Assembly: GCA_026671195.1 (NCBI GenBank)
Contig: JAPOHD010000005.1
Coordinates: 186,001-250,000, forward strand
Direction: 5' to 3'
DNA from: Draconibacterium aestuarii
GTDB taxonomy: Bacteria; Bacteroidota; Bacteroidia; Bacteroidales; Prolixibacteraceae
Length of the DNA stretch: 64,000 nt
Position 1 is the first letter of the stretch; each line of letters begins with the position of its first letter. The notes beneath the pieces are model-generated. The model searched no databases and was not told where the DNA came from. It saw only the letters and a program-made list of their open reading frames with translations. The translations under genes and the position numbers were made by a program. Shown here piece after piece: positions 26,450 to 35,529 of the stretch.

Positions 26450-27634
26450 ATGGATAAACATTCAAAAATATACATAGCCGGTCACCGCGGACTGGTAGGC
26501 TCGGCCATATGGAAAAACCTTTCTGCAAAAGGACATACCAACTTAATTGGGAAAACCCATGCTGAATTGGACCTCCTGAATCAGCAGGCAGTAGAAACGT
26601 TTTTTAAAACCGAAAAGCCGGAATACGTATTTCTGGCAGCGGCAAAAGTTGGAGGAATTGTAGCCAACAACACCTACCGGGGTGAATTTATATACGAAAA
26701 CCTGATGATTCAAAACAACATCATCCACAACGCCTGGAAACATGGAGTAAAAAAGCTCTTGTTTTTGGGAAGTACCTGTATTTATCCCAAAGAAGCACCA
26801 CAACCCATGCCGGAAGATGCATTGTTAACATCGCCGCTCGAATACACCAACGAACCCTATGCCATAGCCAAAATTGCGGGCATCAAACTCTGCGAAAGCT
26901 ACAACCTGCAATACGGCACCAATTTTATTTCAGTTATGCCCACCAATCTTTATGGCCCCAACGATAATTTCGACCTTGAAAAATCGCATGTTCTTCCGGC
27001 ACTTATCCGAAAAATTTACCTGGGCAAATGCCTCGAAGAAAACAATTGGGATGCAATAACTGCCGACCTGAACAATCGTCCTATTGAAGGTATAAATGGA
27101 GATGCTACTAAAGAAACAATACTAACGATCTTATCAAAATACGGGCTTGTCATTTCCTCAAATGCCGTCATCCCGAACGCAGAGAGGGACCTTTTACAAA
27201 AAAGCTCCGACACAACAGATTGCTCGCATCCGCTCGAAATGACAAATCACAAAGTAAAAGTAGAAGTGTGGGGCAGCGGTGCGCCCATGCGCGAATTTCT
27301 CTGGAGCGAAGAAATGGCCGATGCCTGTATTTATATTATGGATAACATCGATTTTAAGAACGTTTGTCCTGAGCCCTCTGCCCAAAGTTCTTTGCCCGAA
27401 ATTCGCAACACGCACATCAACATCGGTACAGGCAAAGAGATCAGCATAAAACAACTGGCTGAATTGATTAAACAAACCATTGGATTTGAGGGAGATTTGG
27501 TATTTAACACCTCGAAACCCGACGGAACCATGCGTAAACTAACCAATGTATCAAAACTGCATTCATTGGGTTGGCAACACAAAATTGAAATTGAAGAAGG
27601 GGTTAAACGCGTGTTTCAATGGTACATAAACTAA
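26450..27634 (+). CDS. fcl: GDP-L-fucose synthase with an in-frame palindromic insert
   Basis: A 394-residue epimerase/reductase. It carries the NADP motif GHRGLVGSAI (11-20), FLAAAKVGGI, the catalytic STCIYP strand (108-113) and YxxxK (Y137, K141). Bacteroidota members are longer than enterobacterial Fcl and normally have the segment WDAITADLNNRPIEGINGDA before the VWGSGAPMREFLW motif. Here an extra ~33 residues (about 233-267, VISSNAVIPNAERDLLQKSS then DTTDCSHPLEMTNH) interrupt the usual join of SKYG to KVEVWGSG. They are encoded by a palindromic repeat (see separate entry). It converts GDP-4-keto-6-deoxymannose to GDP-L-fucose. Activity with the insert is plausible because it falls in a surface-loop region, but that is inference. 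Confidence 0.94.
   Translation: MDKHSKIYIAGHRGLVGSAIWKNLSAKGHTNLIGKTHAELDLLNQQAVETFFKTEKPEYVFLAAAKVGGIVANNTYRGEFIYENLMIQNNIIHNAWKHGVKKLLFLGSTCIYPKEAPQPMPEDALLTSPLEYTNEPYAIAKIAGIKLCESYNLQYGTNFISVMPTNLYGPNDNFDLEKSHVLPALIRKIYLGKCLEENNWDAITADLNNRPIEGINGDATKETILTILSKYGLVISSNAVIPNAERDLLQKSSDTTDCSHPLEMTNHKVKVEVWGSGAPMREFLWSEEMADACIYIMDNIDFKNVCPEPSAQSSLPEIRNTHINIGTGKEISIKQLAELIKQTIGFEGDLVFNTSKPDGTMRKLTNVSKLHSLGWQHKIEIEEGVKRVFQWYIN
27148..27244. repeat. Palindromic repeat inserted inside fcl
   Basis: The ends are TGTCATTTC (27148-27156) and GAAATGACA (27236-27244), a perfect 9-bp inverted repeat. The interior has GTCATCCCGAACGCAGAGAG, a sequence type common in dispersed bacterial palindromes. The ends are the same as those of the hairpin core of repeat B (GTCATTTCG ... 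CGAAATGAC). The reading frame of fcl continues through it. Confidence 0.8.
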
Positions 27635-28041
27635 ACCTCTATACATTAGATTAACATAGCAAACAGTACTTCTAAAACGTCATGCTGAACTTGTTTCAGC
27701 ATCTCTGTCATTTCCTCATTATGCCCGATAAAATTAAGTGGACTCTGCAAGGATGTTGGCAGGAGTTCAACAATTAACCGGAAAAAAGCAGAGCAAAAAC
27801 AGGAGCCAAAAATTAAAATTGTTCAACCAATAAAAAAAAAATACCCCTTTAAATTTCGTCCATCCTAAACATCTTCAATGACTTATTGTTTGGGAACGTT
27901 TATTGTTTAATAAAAGAAGCTGGCCCTGTTGTACCAATGTTATAATATTTCCCAAATATTCCCGTTAAAGGGTATGATAAAGTGTGATCTTATAGGTTCA
28001 CACCAGAAGTAATATAGACGCTACAACTTTTAATAATTTTA
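27635..28041. other. Intergenic region between fcl and the second sugar transferase
   Basis: No gene seen. At about 27679-27706 there is a GTCATGCTGAACTTGTTTCA palindrome (CTGAAC/TTTCAG type), followed by a TGTCATTTC fragment. The rest is AT-rich and should contain the promoter of the gene at 28042. Confidence 0.6.
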
Positions 28042-29427
28042 ATGAAATCCCGCGAGAGAGAACTTTTGTTTATATACCTGGCATTTGATCTTTTTATGCT
28101 GAATGCTTCCCTGTTACTTGCAGCATGGATTAATCTTGATATTTCTGTACGTGATTACCATTTTATCAACCAATACATTTTACATGGTAACCTGTCTTGG
28201 ATTATTACTTATGTTGCCTTTTCCAAAAAGAATCTCTATCTCCGCGATAGTTTTTTAAACCGTATTTGGCGAATCAGCAAACGACAGGTTATGTTTATGT
28301 TGGTTGCTGGTTCCTTATCACTTGTTTTTATTCCCGAATCGATAAGCAGGAACTTCATTTTTGAATATTGCCTGATACTATACATTGCAAAAATTGCTGT
28401 CTACTGGATAGTATACCGCTATTTAAGATTCAGACGTGGCAACCGGATAAATTCAACTAACGCCGCGCTTATGGGATGTAATGAAACAGGGGGTATTCTG
28501 CAAAATATTATTAAAAGTAATCCTAACCTGGGATATGTATTTTCAGGTTTTATTTGTTCCGATTGTACCGGCGTTTCAAATTATCTCGGGCATCCCGATA
28601 ATTTAGAGGAACTGATCGATAAACACAATATCCATGTTATTTTTTATACCATTTCGTTTTTTAACGGTGGAAATGCCGAAAAACATGGGAAAGAAATTCT
28701 GCAAATTTGTAACCGAAAAGGGATACGTCTGTATTTTATCCCCACAAACCAGCAGTGGTTCAGACGGCGGTTAAACATGGAATCGGTGGGTGATATGTTG
28801 GTTATCAATCCACAGGAAATCCCACTCGACTACGTAGCTTTCCGCTTTCAGAAACGACTTTTTGATATTGTATTCAGCGTACTGGTGATTCTTTTCCTTT
28901 TCTCATGGCTATTCCCCATTCTCGCTATCATCATTAAACTCGATTCCAAAGGCCCCGTATTTTTTGCTCAGAATAGAACAGGCATTAACAATAAAACCTT
29001 TAAGTGCTTAAAATTCCGGAGTATGAAAGTGAACGGTAGTGCCGACGCCAAACAAGCTACTGCCAACGACGACCGGATTACAAAAGTGGGCCGTTTTTTA
29101 CGAAAATCAAATATTGATGAATTGCCCCAGTTTTTGAATGTACTGGCAGGTAATATGTCGGTTGCAGGCCCACGCCCGCATATGCTAAAACATACCGAAC
29201 AGTATTCTGCGCTAATTAACCACTACCTGATAAGGCATTACGTAAAACCTGGAATTACAGGCTGGGCACAGGTAAAAGGATACCGGGGCGAAACACGACA
29301 CGTTCGCAGTATGGAAAAGCGTGTTAAGGCAGACATGGAATACATTGAAAACTGGACCTTTTCCTGGGATTTAAAAATTATTTGGCTTACTGTTTTTGGT
29401 GAAAAAGCATGGAAGAATGCAGGATAA
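28042..29427 (+). CDS. Undecaprenyl-phosphate glucose phosphotransferase (WcaJ/WbaP-like), copy 2
   Basis: A 461-residue paralogue of the protein encoded at 21203, of identical length and architecture. Similarity is uneven: the membrane region and the ATP/Rossmann-like middle have diverged, while NLEELIDKHNIHVIFYTISF onward and the catalytic domain from residue ~290 are almost identical, including at DNA level. KFRSMKVN, DDRITKVGRFLRKSNIDELP and GPRPHM are all present, so it should be active. Two initiating transferases in one locus could load different sugars or serve different glycans. Confidence 0.95.
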   Translation: MKSRERELLFIYLAFDLFMLNASLLLAAWINLDISVRDYHFINQYILHGNLSWIITYVAFSKKNLYLRDSFLNRIWRISKRQVMFMLVAGSLSLVFIPESISRNFIFEYCLILYIAKIAVYWIVYRYLRFRRGNRINSTNAALMGCNETGGILQNIIKSNPNLGYVFSGFICSDCTGVSNYLGHPDNLEELIDKHNIHVIFYTISFFNGGNAEKHGKEILQICNRKGIRLYFIPTNQQWFRRRLNMESVGDMLVINPQEIPLDYVAFRFQKRLFDIVFSVLVILFLFSWLFPILAIIIKLDSKGPVFFAQNRTGINNKTFKCLKFRSMKVNGSADAKQATANDDRITKVGRFLRKSNIDELPQFLNVLAGNMSVAGPRPHMLKHTEQYSALINHYLIRHYVKPGITGWAQVKGYRGETRHVRSMEKRVKADMEYIENWTFSWDLKIIWLTVFGEKAWKNAG

Positions 29428-29528
29428 GCATCTCACGGTCCGGTTATAAAATTTAAAAAACCTTCAATTTTGCGAATAGTACGCAATAAACAAGCTCACA
29501 AACATATGCCAACCAACCAATATGAATT

Positions 29529-30251
29529 ATGTACACAACAGCAGAACCCCCTGAAGCTTTTCCCTACAAGCCTCCAACTGAAGCCCTGAGAAAACAATAC
29601 AACGAAATCTTTCAAATTGAATCGACACTCAAACCAAGAATCTTAAAATGCATTTTTGATAAGATTCTGGCAGCTACTATTCTGTTGCTTTGCCTGCCTG
29701 TATTTCTTGTTCTGTTGCTGTTCAATACGCTGGAAGGTACTATTATTAAAGAAAACCGTGGACCATTGTTTTTTTACTATTATGCCATAAGTGCGGGTAA
29801 AACCTTCAAAAAATGGAAAATCCGAATAATAAAAGAAAAATACATCGATAAAGAGTTACATGCCAGAGGCGACTGGTATGCCTATAAAAATGAATGGATA
29901 CCCGAAGCCAGAACCTACCTGGGAAGTTTTGTAAAAAAATACTACCTCGATGAGATTCCTCAGTTATATAATGTGTTAACAGGCGATATGTCGTTTGTTG
30001 GCCCGCGTGCATTGGCCATAACTCATTACGATCGCGATCTGGCACAGGGAAATGTGAACCGAAAACTGATTAAAGGTGGATTACTCGGTCTTGGCCAGAT
30101 AAAAAAAGACGCAAATGAAATGGAAAATCCATTGTATGATTATCAGTACATTAACAAATATATTTATTCGTCTCCACTGGAGCTGCTAATGCTCGACATC
30201 CAAATAATATACAAAGGCCTTTGTGTAATGATAAAAGGAAAAGGACTGTAA
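29529..30251 (+). CDS. Bacterial sugar transferase, short form
   Basis: A 240-residue protein with one membrane segment (about 47-68, ILAATILLLCLPVFLVLLLF) and a catalytic domain of the same superfamily as WcaJ. YYLDEIPQLYNVLTGDMSFV followed by GPRA is the diagnostic motif. Several normally basic or conserved positions differ (FKKWKIR in place of the usual KFRSM), and the C-terminal WQVxGR-type segment is replaced by GLLGLGQIKKDA. It may be a diverged transferase with another substrate. It is 100 bases downstream of copy 2. Confidence 0.85.
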   Translation: MYTTAEPPEAFPYKPPTEALRKQYNEIFQIESTLKPRILKCIFDKILAATILLLCLPVFLVLLLFNTLEGTIIKENRGPLFFYYYAISAGKTFKKWKIRIIKEKYIDKELHARGDWYAYKNEWIPEARTYLGSFVKKYYLDEIPQLYNVLTGDMSFVGPRALAITHYDRDLAQGNVNRKLIKGGLLGLGQIKKDANEMENPLYDYQYINKYIYSSPLELLMLDIQIIYKGLCVMIKGKGL

Positions 30252-30364
30252 TTTTATATGGCCTGGATAGCAGGAGTTAAAAAGCACATCGCAAATTACT
30301 TTTCATCCGGTTTCTTATTATCAATTTATCCATAACTTAGCATTTTAATATAAAATTTCTACTT

Positions 30365-33232
30365 GTGAAACACCTCATATCTGTTCCAAACCCTGTTGTT
30401 CCTCATTTTCATAAAATTGCCGAAGTAAATCCGGAAGATTGGTTTGTGGCATCCGATCCCGAAAACACCAAAGTTGGTTCAGGCGGTGGAACAGCCCATA
30501 TTCTTTCAGAACTCTTTACATCGGAAAAAGAAGCCGATTTTGAATCGTGGCTCGAAGAAGAAAAACGAGTGATCATACATGCCGGGGGACAAAGCAGAAG
30601 ACTGCCTGCCTATGCCCCAATTGGTAAAAGCCTTATTCCCATGCCCGTATTTCGCTGGTCGCGTGGGCAACACCTCAATCAGCGTCTTGTACATTTGCAA
30701 TCGCCGCTTTTTGATAAAATCATCGAAAATGCACCACCAAAATTAAAAACGCTGATTGCCAGTGGCGACACTCTTATTTTTGGAGGGAAACAACTGCCTG
30801 AAATTCCGGAGGCCGACATTGTTTGTTTTGGATTGTGGCTGGAACCTGAAAAAGCCTGTAATCATGGTGTATTTTTTGCCAAACACGAAACACCGCAAGA
30901 GCTGCAGTTTATGCTGCAAAAACCATCCATCGAAAAAATACAGGAATTAATCGGAAAGTATTATTTCCTGATGGACATTGGCATTTGGTTGCTTAGCTCA
31001 AAGGCCATCAATATCCTGATGAAAAACTGCGGGTGGGATAAAAATGGATTTAAAAATGGAATACCAGGTTTTTATGATCTCTACAGCGAGTTTGGAACTG
31101 CCCTGGGAACCTCCCCTTCTTCGCAGAATAAAGAGATAAATGAACTAACCGTGGCCCTTGTAAACCTCGAAGGAGGAGAATTCCATCACCTGGGAAATAC
31201 TTCCGAACTGGTTACCAGTAACCTCACCATTCAAAACCGAATAAACGATCAGCGCGAAATATGGCACAAACACATTAAACCCCACCCTTCTATTTTTGTA
31301 TTAAATTCGGATATTAAAAACAACTTTATTCCAACCAACAAAAATATCTGGGTTGAAAATTCCGTGGTGTCGGATTCCTGGAACTTCAAACAAAATCATG
31401 TTCTCACCGGGATACAGAAAAACAACTGGTCGCTTGATCTGGAACCCGGAAACTGTCTGGATATAATTCCTGTTAGTTCGGAAAATGTAATAATCCGGAA
31501 TTATGGCTTTTACGATAATTTCAGAGGAGCAAGAAACAATTCAGCAACAACTTTTATGGGGCAATCTTTATCGGCTTGGCTGGAAAAAAGAGATCTCCGT
31601 GAAGTATTTAATGAATTGGACAAAGAGGAAGATATTTTCGACCTGCCCCTTTTCTGTGTGCTTTCCAAAAACAACCTGGATGTGGAATTTATTAAGTGGT
31701 TGTTGCAGGAAACACCCAAAACAAATCAGAATTTCACCGAACTCTGGAAGAGTAGCAAACGCGTTAATTGCAACGAAATTGCCACCTTGTGTGCAATAAA
31801 TGAGGTTGAAAAACAACGTAAAAACCTGCGTTTAAAAAATTATCCGGCGTTGGCAGCCAATTACCGGCATTCTGTTTTCTATCAGCTCGATTTGAAAAAA
31901 ACGGCCAACGACTTTTTTGAAAATAAACTGGAACTTCCTCCTGTCATTTCAAACGAAATGAATGATTTGCTGCCTATTCACGATCACATGTTCCGCTCGT
32001 CTTATTTAAGATCAACAAATAAAGAATGGCAAAATGAAGAAACAGCTGCATTTTCCTACCTTCAGAAAAGAATCGTTGATATATATAAAAACAATCGTGT
32101 TGAACCACGCATCAACCTTCTCCCCGATCAAATAGCCTGGGGCAGAAGCCCTGTTCGCCTTGATTTAGCCGGTGGATGGACCGATACCCCGCCGTATTGT
32201 TTTTTGTACGGAGGCAAAGTGGTAAATATTGCCGTTGAACTAAACGGGCAACCTCCATTACATTGTTATATAAAAGGTACAACTACAAATGAAATTGTGC
32301 TGCGTTCGATCGATTTAGGAGCCCGCGAAGTACTAACAACGTTTGAGGATATTCGCTCTTTTGAAAATATACAATCAGCATTTTCAATCCCCAAAGCAGC
32401 TTTGGCCCTGAGTGGATTTTTACCCGAATTTGCAGGCAAACACTATTCATCGCTCAGGCAACAGCTGGAATCGATGGGGGGCGGATTGGAACTTACTATC
32501 CTGTCGGCTGTTCCCAAAGGATCGGGGCTGGGAACCAGCTCTATTTTAGCAGCAACCGTTTTAGGTACCCTGGCTGAAGTGTGTTGCTTTAAATGGGATA
32601 AACAGGAAATAGGGAAACGTACACTCGCCCTCGAACAATTACTAACCACCGGTGGCGGTTGGCAAGATCAGTTTGGAGGCTTACATGAAGGAATTAAGTT
32701 GTTTACAACCAGCGCCGGAAAACTTCAGGAACCTTCTGTAAAATGGCTGCCCGATTCGTTATTTACCAAACCCGAATATAAAAATCGAATTTTGTTGTAT
32801 TATACCGGAATTACCAGAGTGGCCAAAAGTATTCTTGGAGAAATCGTGCGCGGTATGTTTTTAAACTCGCAGGAACATTTAGCCATTTTAGAAGATCTGA
32901 AACTTCATGCAGCCAATACCTATGAAGCACTTCAACAAAAGGATTTTATGCAGTTGGCAAAAATGACCGACCGCAGCTGGCAACTGAATCAGAAAATTGA
33001 TGCAGGCACAAACACTCCCGAAATCCAGCAATTAATAGACCGTATTCAGCCTTTCATTTTAGCTCAGAAACTATTGGGTGCCGGAGGCGGTGGTTTTATG
33101 CTCATGTTGGCCAAAGATGAAAATGCTGCTATTCTGCTTAAAAGTGAGCTTGTAAATAGTCCTGTAAATAAAAGAGGCAGGTTTGTCGATTTTGAAGTCT
33201 CTCAAACAGGCTTTCAGGTAACAAAAAGTTAA
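30365..33232 (+). CDS. fkp: Bifunctional fucokinase/GDP-L-fucose pyrophosphorylase
   Basis: A 955-residue fusion with GTG start. The N-terminal half (about 1-430) is the fucose-1-phosphate guanylyltransferase, with VIIHAGGQSRRLPAYAPIGK as the nucleotide-binding loop. The C-terminal part (from about residue 590) is a GHMP kinase: PVRLDLAGGWTDTPPY substrate motif, AVPKGSGLGTSSILAATVLG ATP loop, and KLLGAGGGGFML. It phosphorylates free L-fucose and makes GDP-L-fucose, as known from Bacteroides. Length matches the family. It closes the locus and is followed by a terminator. Confidence 0.96.
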   Translation: MKHLISVPNPVVPHFHKIAEVNPEDWFVASDPENTKVGSGGGTAHILSELFTSEKEADFESWLEEEKRVIIHAGGQSRRLPAYAPIGKSLIPMPVFRWSRGQHLNQRLVHLQSPLFDKIIENAPPKLKTLIASGDTLIFGGKQLPEIPEADIVCFGLWLEPEKACNHGVFFAKHETPQELQFMLQKPSIEKIQELIGKYYFLMDIGIWLLSSKAINILMKNCGWDKNGFKNGIPGFYDLYSEFGTALGTSPSSQNKEINELTVALVNLEGGEFHHLGNTSELVTSNLTIQNRINDQREIWHKHIKPHPSIFVLNSDIKNNFIPTNKNIWVENSVVSDSWNFKQNHVLTGIQKNNWSLDLEPGNCLDIIPVSSENVIIRNYGFYDNFRGARNNSATTFMGQSLSAWLEKRDLREVFNELDKEEDIFDLPLFCVLSKNNLDVEFIKWLLQETPKTNQNFTELWKSSKRVNCNEIATLCAINEVEKQRKNLRLKNYPALAANYRHSVFYQLDLKKTANDFFENKLELPPVISNEMNDLLPIHDHMFRSSYLRSTNKEWQNEETAAFSYLQKRIVDIYKNNRVEPRINLLPDQIAWGRSPVRLDLAGGWTDTPPYCFLYGGKVVNIAVELNGQPPLHCYIKGTTTNEIVLRSIDLGAREVLTTFEDIRSFENIQSAFSIPKAALALSGFLPEFAGKHYSSLRQQLESMGGGLELTILSAVPKGSGLGTSSILAATVLGTLAEVCCFKWDKQEIGKRTLALEQLLTTGGGWQDQFGGLHEGIKLFTTSAGKLQEPSVKWLPDSLFTKPEYKNRILLYYTGITRVAKSILGEIVRGMFLNSQEHLAILEDLKLHAANTYEALQQKDFMQLAKMTDRSWQLNQKIDAGTNTPEIQQLIDRIQPFILAQKLLGAGGGGFMLMLAKDENAAILLKSELVNSPVNKRGRFVDFEVSQTGFQVTKS

Positions 33233-33255
33233 ATCAGTTTAATTCTTTCTACTCT

Positions 33256-33283
33256 AAAAAAACACTCCTCGGGGTGTTTTTTT
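33256..33283 (+). terminator. Rho-independent terminator after fkp
   Basis: A stem AAAACACTCC / GGGGTGTTTT with a short loop followed by TTTTTTT, 24 bases after the fkp stop. A-run on the other side makes it potentially bidirectional. Confidence 0.85.
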
Positions 33284-33675
33284 GTTTTATAAAGGACTCA
33301 TTTTACTTCGATGCTATTTCAGGGGAGCATGTAAAGTTAGTTCTACGCTTCAGTATGTAGGAAACTTCGCCATTATTTGCACCGACCAGATTGATTGTGT
33401 AACTTTTGTCTTCCAGCCAGACGCCCTCTTTCATTTCCGGTCGATGAAAAGAAATTACTCCATAGCCATTTCAGAGGTTGTCAAAAATAATCTTTGTTGT
33501 TTTTCAAAGTGACCAATTAGCTCGATTGACGCCTGCTTGTCGGTATTTAGTTGAACGCATTGTTTGGGTAATGTCTTTTGAAGTGGCTTTCCCAAGAATT
33601 TTAAATATCTGTTTTTACTCCACCGGAATTTCAATGTGATCTGTGATCCCAAACAATTCACGGCAAAAATAAAGA
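33284..33675. other. Intergenic region, possible gene remnant
   Basis: No intact gene. On the minus strand a 43-residue open stretch from about 33437 down to 33305 (MKEGVWLEDKSYTINLVGAN...) looks protein-like but has no recognised relatives, and the frame upstream of it (to 33661) is interrupted. I regard it as a possible decayed gene of the old chromosome next to the tRNA site. Confidence 0.35.
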
Positions 33676-33711
33676 CAAAAAAAAGCCTCTCATCAATCGA
33701 TGAAAGGCTTT
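33676..33711 (-). terminator. Terminator of the disrupted tRNA gene
   Basis: Read on the minus strand, AAAGCCTTTCAT ... ATGAGAGGCTTT forms an 11/12-bp stem followed by TTTTTTTTGT. It lies eight bases past the tRNA 3' end fragment, as expected for the native tRNA terminator. Confidence 0.8.
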
Positions 33712-33718
33712 CGGGATG

Positions 33719-33738
33719 TGGGAAGAGCAGGATTCGAA
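33719..33738 (-). tRNA. 3'-end fragment of a tRNA gene (left attachment site)
   Basis: On the minus strand this reads TTCGAATCCTGCTCTTCCCA: T-loop, 3' half of the T stem, 3' half of the acceptor stem and discriminator base. The rest of a tRNA is absent: the sequence beyond 33738 does not complete a T stem. With a terminator directly behind it and an integrase gene 140 bases away, it is best read as the remnant left when an element integrated in a tRNA 3' end. The acceptor sequence suggests tRNA-Tyr, but the identity is a guess. Confidence 0.7.
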
Positions 33739-33860
33739 TATACTATTTTACTAATGATTTCATATACTGCCATATACACTCCAAACAATAGACTTATCAA
33801 CGTATTTTGATTTTTCAATTAGACATTTGTCACAGATTATGTACAAAAATGTTAAAAATA

Positions 33861-33887
33861 GTCCGCTACAAAAGTCCGCTACAATTC
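33861..33887. repeat. Left copy of the island-end repeat
   Basis: GTCCGCTAC occurs twice with a 13-base period (33861 and 33874), and the whole 26-27-bp string AGTCCGCTACAAAAGTCCGC...CTACAATT recurs with one mismatch at 63930-63956. The second unit overlaps the integrase stop codon (33879-33881). It is either an arm-type integrase binding site or an att direct repeat. Confidence 0.7.
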
Positions 33888-35138
33888 TTGCTCCGTTTCC
33901 TCTGCCTCTTCTTTCGGCTTTTCCCATACTGGTAATTTCTTTGCCTTCTTCAATAAGTCCAAAAAATCAGCTTTGACATATTTTAAACACTGTCTTTCGC
34001 TACTATGTCCAGAACAAGCCATAATTGTTCTGACAGGAACATCATTCAAATAAAGGTTCGTGCAGAGGCTCCTACGGGCTGTATGGGTACACACCATATC
34101 ACACAAGCGTCCGGTAATACTTTGTTGCGTCCCGCCAATCGTCCTGGTGTATGTATATAAATCTGTTAACCCTGCTTTTTCTGCCACGATCTTAATGTAT
34201 TCATTTAAGCGTTGGTCGCTTATCTTCTTGGGCAAACCGCCATTCTTCTGCCAAATCTCTTCCACCATCCAATGAATCGGAACAACCAAACGACCACCGT
34301 TCTTATTCATCCCTACTTGAACCTCCTTATTACTCCAATCAAAATTTTTCTCACCATCAAGCCTTGTATAATTGCCAACTCGCATTCCAAGCCAGCAACC
34401 GATTAGAAAATTATCTCGTGCTTTATCCAAGTGACCATCTTGGGGTAACTCCTGGTTGTAAATAGCCAATATTTGCTCCTCGTTTAAATACGGAAAGTCG
34501 ACCTCCTCCCCCCTTACTGGAAAATCCTCCCAAATCCTAAAGTTGTGGTGACCATATCGTAATCCTTTCCGCAAGATAGCTTTTACATAACCTACCAATT
34601 TACCAACATAGTTCAATGAATACGGCACGGCTTCCATTCTCTGTACAAAATCGTCATGCCATTCCCAATCAAAATCCTCCCAATCCATCCTACTGGCATT
34701 TATTTTATTCCCAATATCCCTATATTTTTGATAGGCCCTTCTGCGATTGTCATGGCCTTCCACTCCCAACTGGGCAAGCTTTAACTTTTCCAATTCATCC
34801 TTATAGAACTCATAAAAAGTCTTCTTCCTAACTTTATCAGACTTTTTGGTGCTTCTTCCGAGTGCATAATCCAGTTCCTTTTTTATTCGTGCATTTGTTA
34901 AATCCTGAACCGCATTATCGCGCAATAAATCCAGAATGGTATCCTCAGCCTTTTTCAGATTGTCGTTATATTCACGAAACGGAAGATTTTTAGTAGCTTT
35001 AATTCTTTCCTTATTTTTATTCCATAAAGCTTTAGGAATCAATATACCCATGGCGTACTGCACCCTTAGCACACTACCAAGTTTCTGTTTCTCCAGCCTG
35101 TAATAGACACTTGATTTTCCGTTCCTTCCGTCCCGCAA
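33879..35138 (-). CDS. Tyrosine recombinase (island integrase)
   Basis: A 419-residue Bacteroidota-type integrase with an N-terminal arm-binding-like segment, SAM-like core-binding domain (about 105-200) and C-terminal catalytic domain. Catalytic residues are visible: R in GCWLGMRVGN, HTARR (H-x-x-R), GHSS and the nucleophile Y in CLKYVK. The start is unusual: the frame opens with TTG at 35138, and family-like residues (GFYLR) continue upstream without any ATG in frame, while an ATG 11 bases upstream is in another frame. Expression may therefore be weak, or the start may have been lost by a one-base change. It lies 16 bases after the repressor gene and should be co-transcribed with it. Confidence 0.92.
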   Translation of the reverse strand: MRDGRNGKSSVYYRLEKQKLGSVLRVQYAMGILIPKALWNKNKERIKATKNLPFREYNDNLKKAEDTILDLLRDNAVQDLTNARIKKELDYALGRSTKKSDKVRKKTFYEFYKDELEKLKLAQLGVEGHDNRRRAYQKYRDIGNKINASRMDWEDFDWEWHDDFVQRMEAVPYSLNYVGKLVGYVKAILRKGLRYGHHNFRIWEDFPVRGEEVDFPYLNEEQILAIYNQELPQDGHLDKARDNFLIGCWLGMRVGNYTRLDGEKNFDWSNKEVQVGMNKNGGRLVVPIHWMVEEIWQKNGGLPKKISDQRLNEYIKIVAEKAGLTDLYTYTRTIGGTQQSITGRLCDMVCTHTARRSLCTNLYLNDVPVRTIMACSGHSSERQCLKYVKADFLDLLKKAKKLPVWEKPKEEAEETEQEL

Positions 35139-35154
35139 ATAAAATCCATTATTG

Positions 35155-35529
35155 TTAACTTTTTAAACGTAATATCTCATCTTTAGCAACCAATAATTCA
35201 TCCTTGCCTTGTAATAATTGCTTCATATACTCAAACATCTGCTTTTTCAATTCTGCAACTTCAGCTATTAACTGCTCATGCTCTTCCAGCAACTTCGTGT
35301 GCGCCTCATCCTCTACCGCATTTTCTTTTCGCAGACCAGTCAACACCCATCTGGCATCCACATCTTCAAATTGCTTTAAAAATTCAATCACATACTTAAT
35401 GGGTATGTTGTGTGTACCTTTCTTCCAGTTATACACCGCCTGCCTCGTTGCATCAATCTTATCGGCAAATGCCGATGCGGTCATATTTTTTTCTTCCACG
35501 ACGTCGATTATCCGTTTATTGTAATCCAT
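35155..35529 (-). CDS. XRE/CI-like helix-turn-helix regulator with coiled coil
   Basis: A 124-residue protein. Residues 1-60 form an HTH of the XRE type (MTASAFADKIDATRQAVYNW). The C-terminal half is heptad-rich (LLEEHEQLIAEVAELKKQMF) and probably a coiled coil for dimerisation. Position between integrase and divergent replication genes fits a CI-like repressor controlling both directions. A TATATTTG sequence at 35659-35666 on the minus strand matches the -7 consensus and could be its promoter. Confidence 0.85.
   Translation of the reverse strand: MDYNKRIIDVVEEKNMTASAFADKIDATRQAVYNWKKGTHNIPIKYVIEFLKQFEDVDARWVLTGLRKENAVEDEAHTKLLEEHEQLIAEVAELKKQMFEYMKQLLQGKDELLVAKDEILRLKS

Noticed and set aside
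33719-33738. A complete tRNA gene
   Set aside because: Only the 3' end is present; the sequence to the right does not complete the T arm, anticodon arm or D arm.
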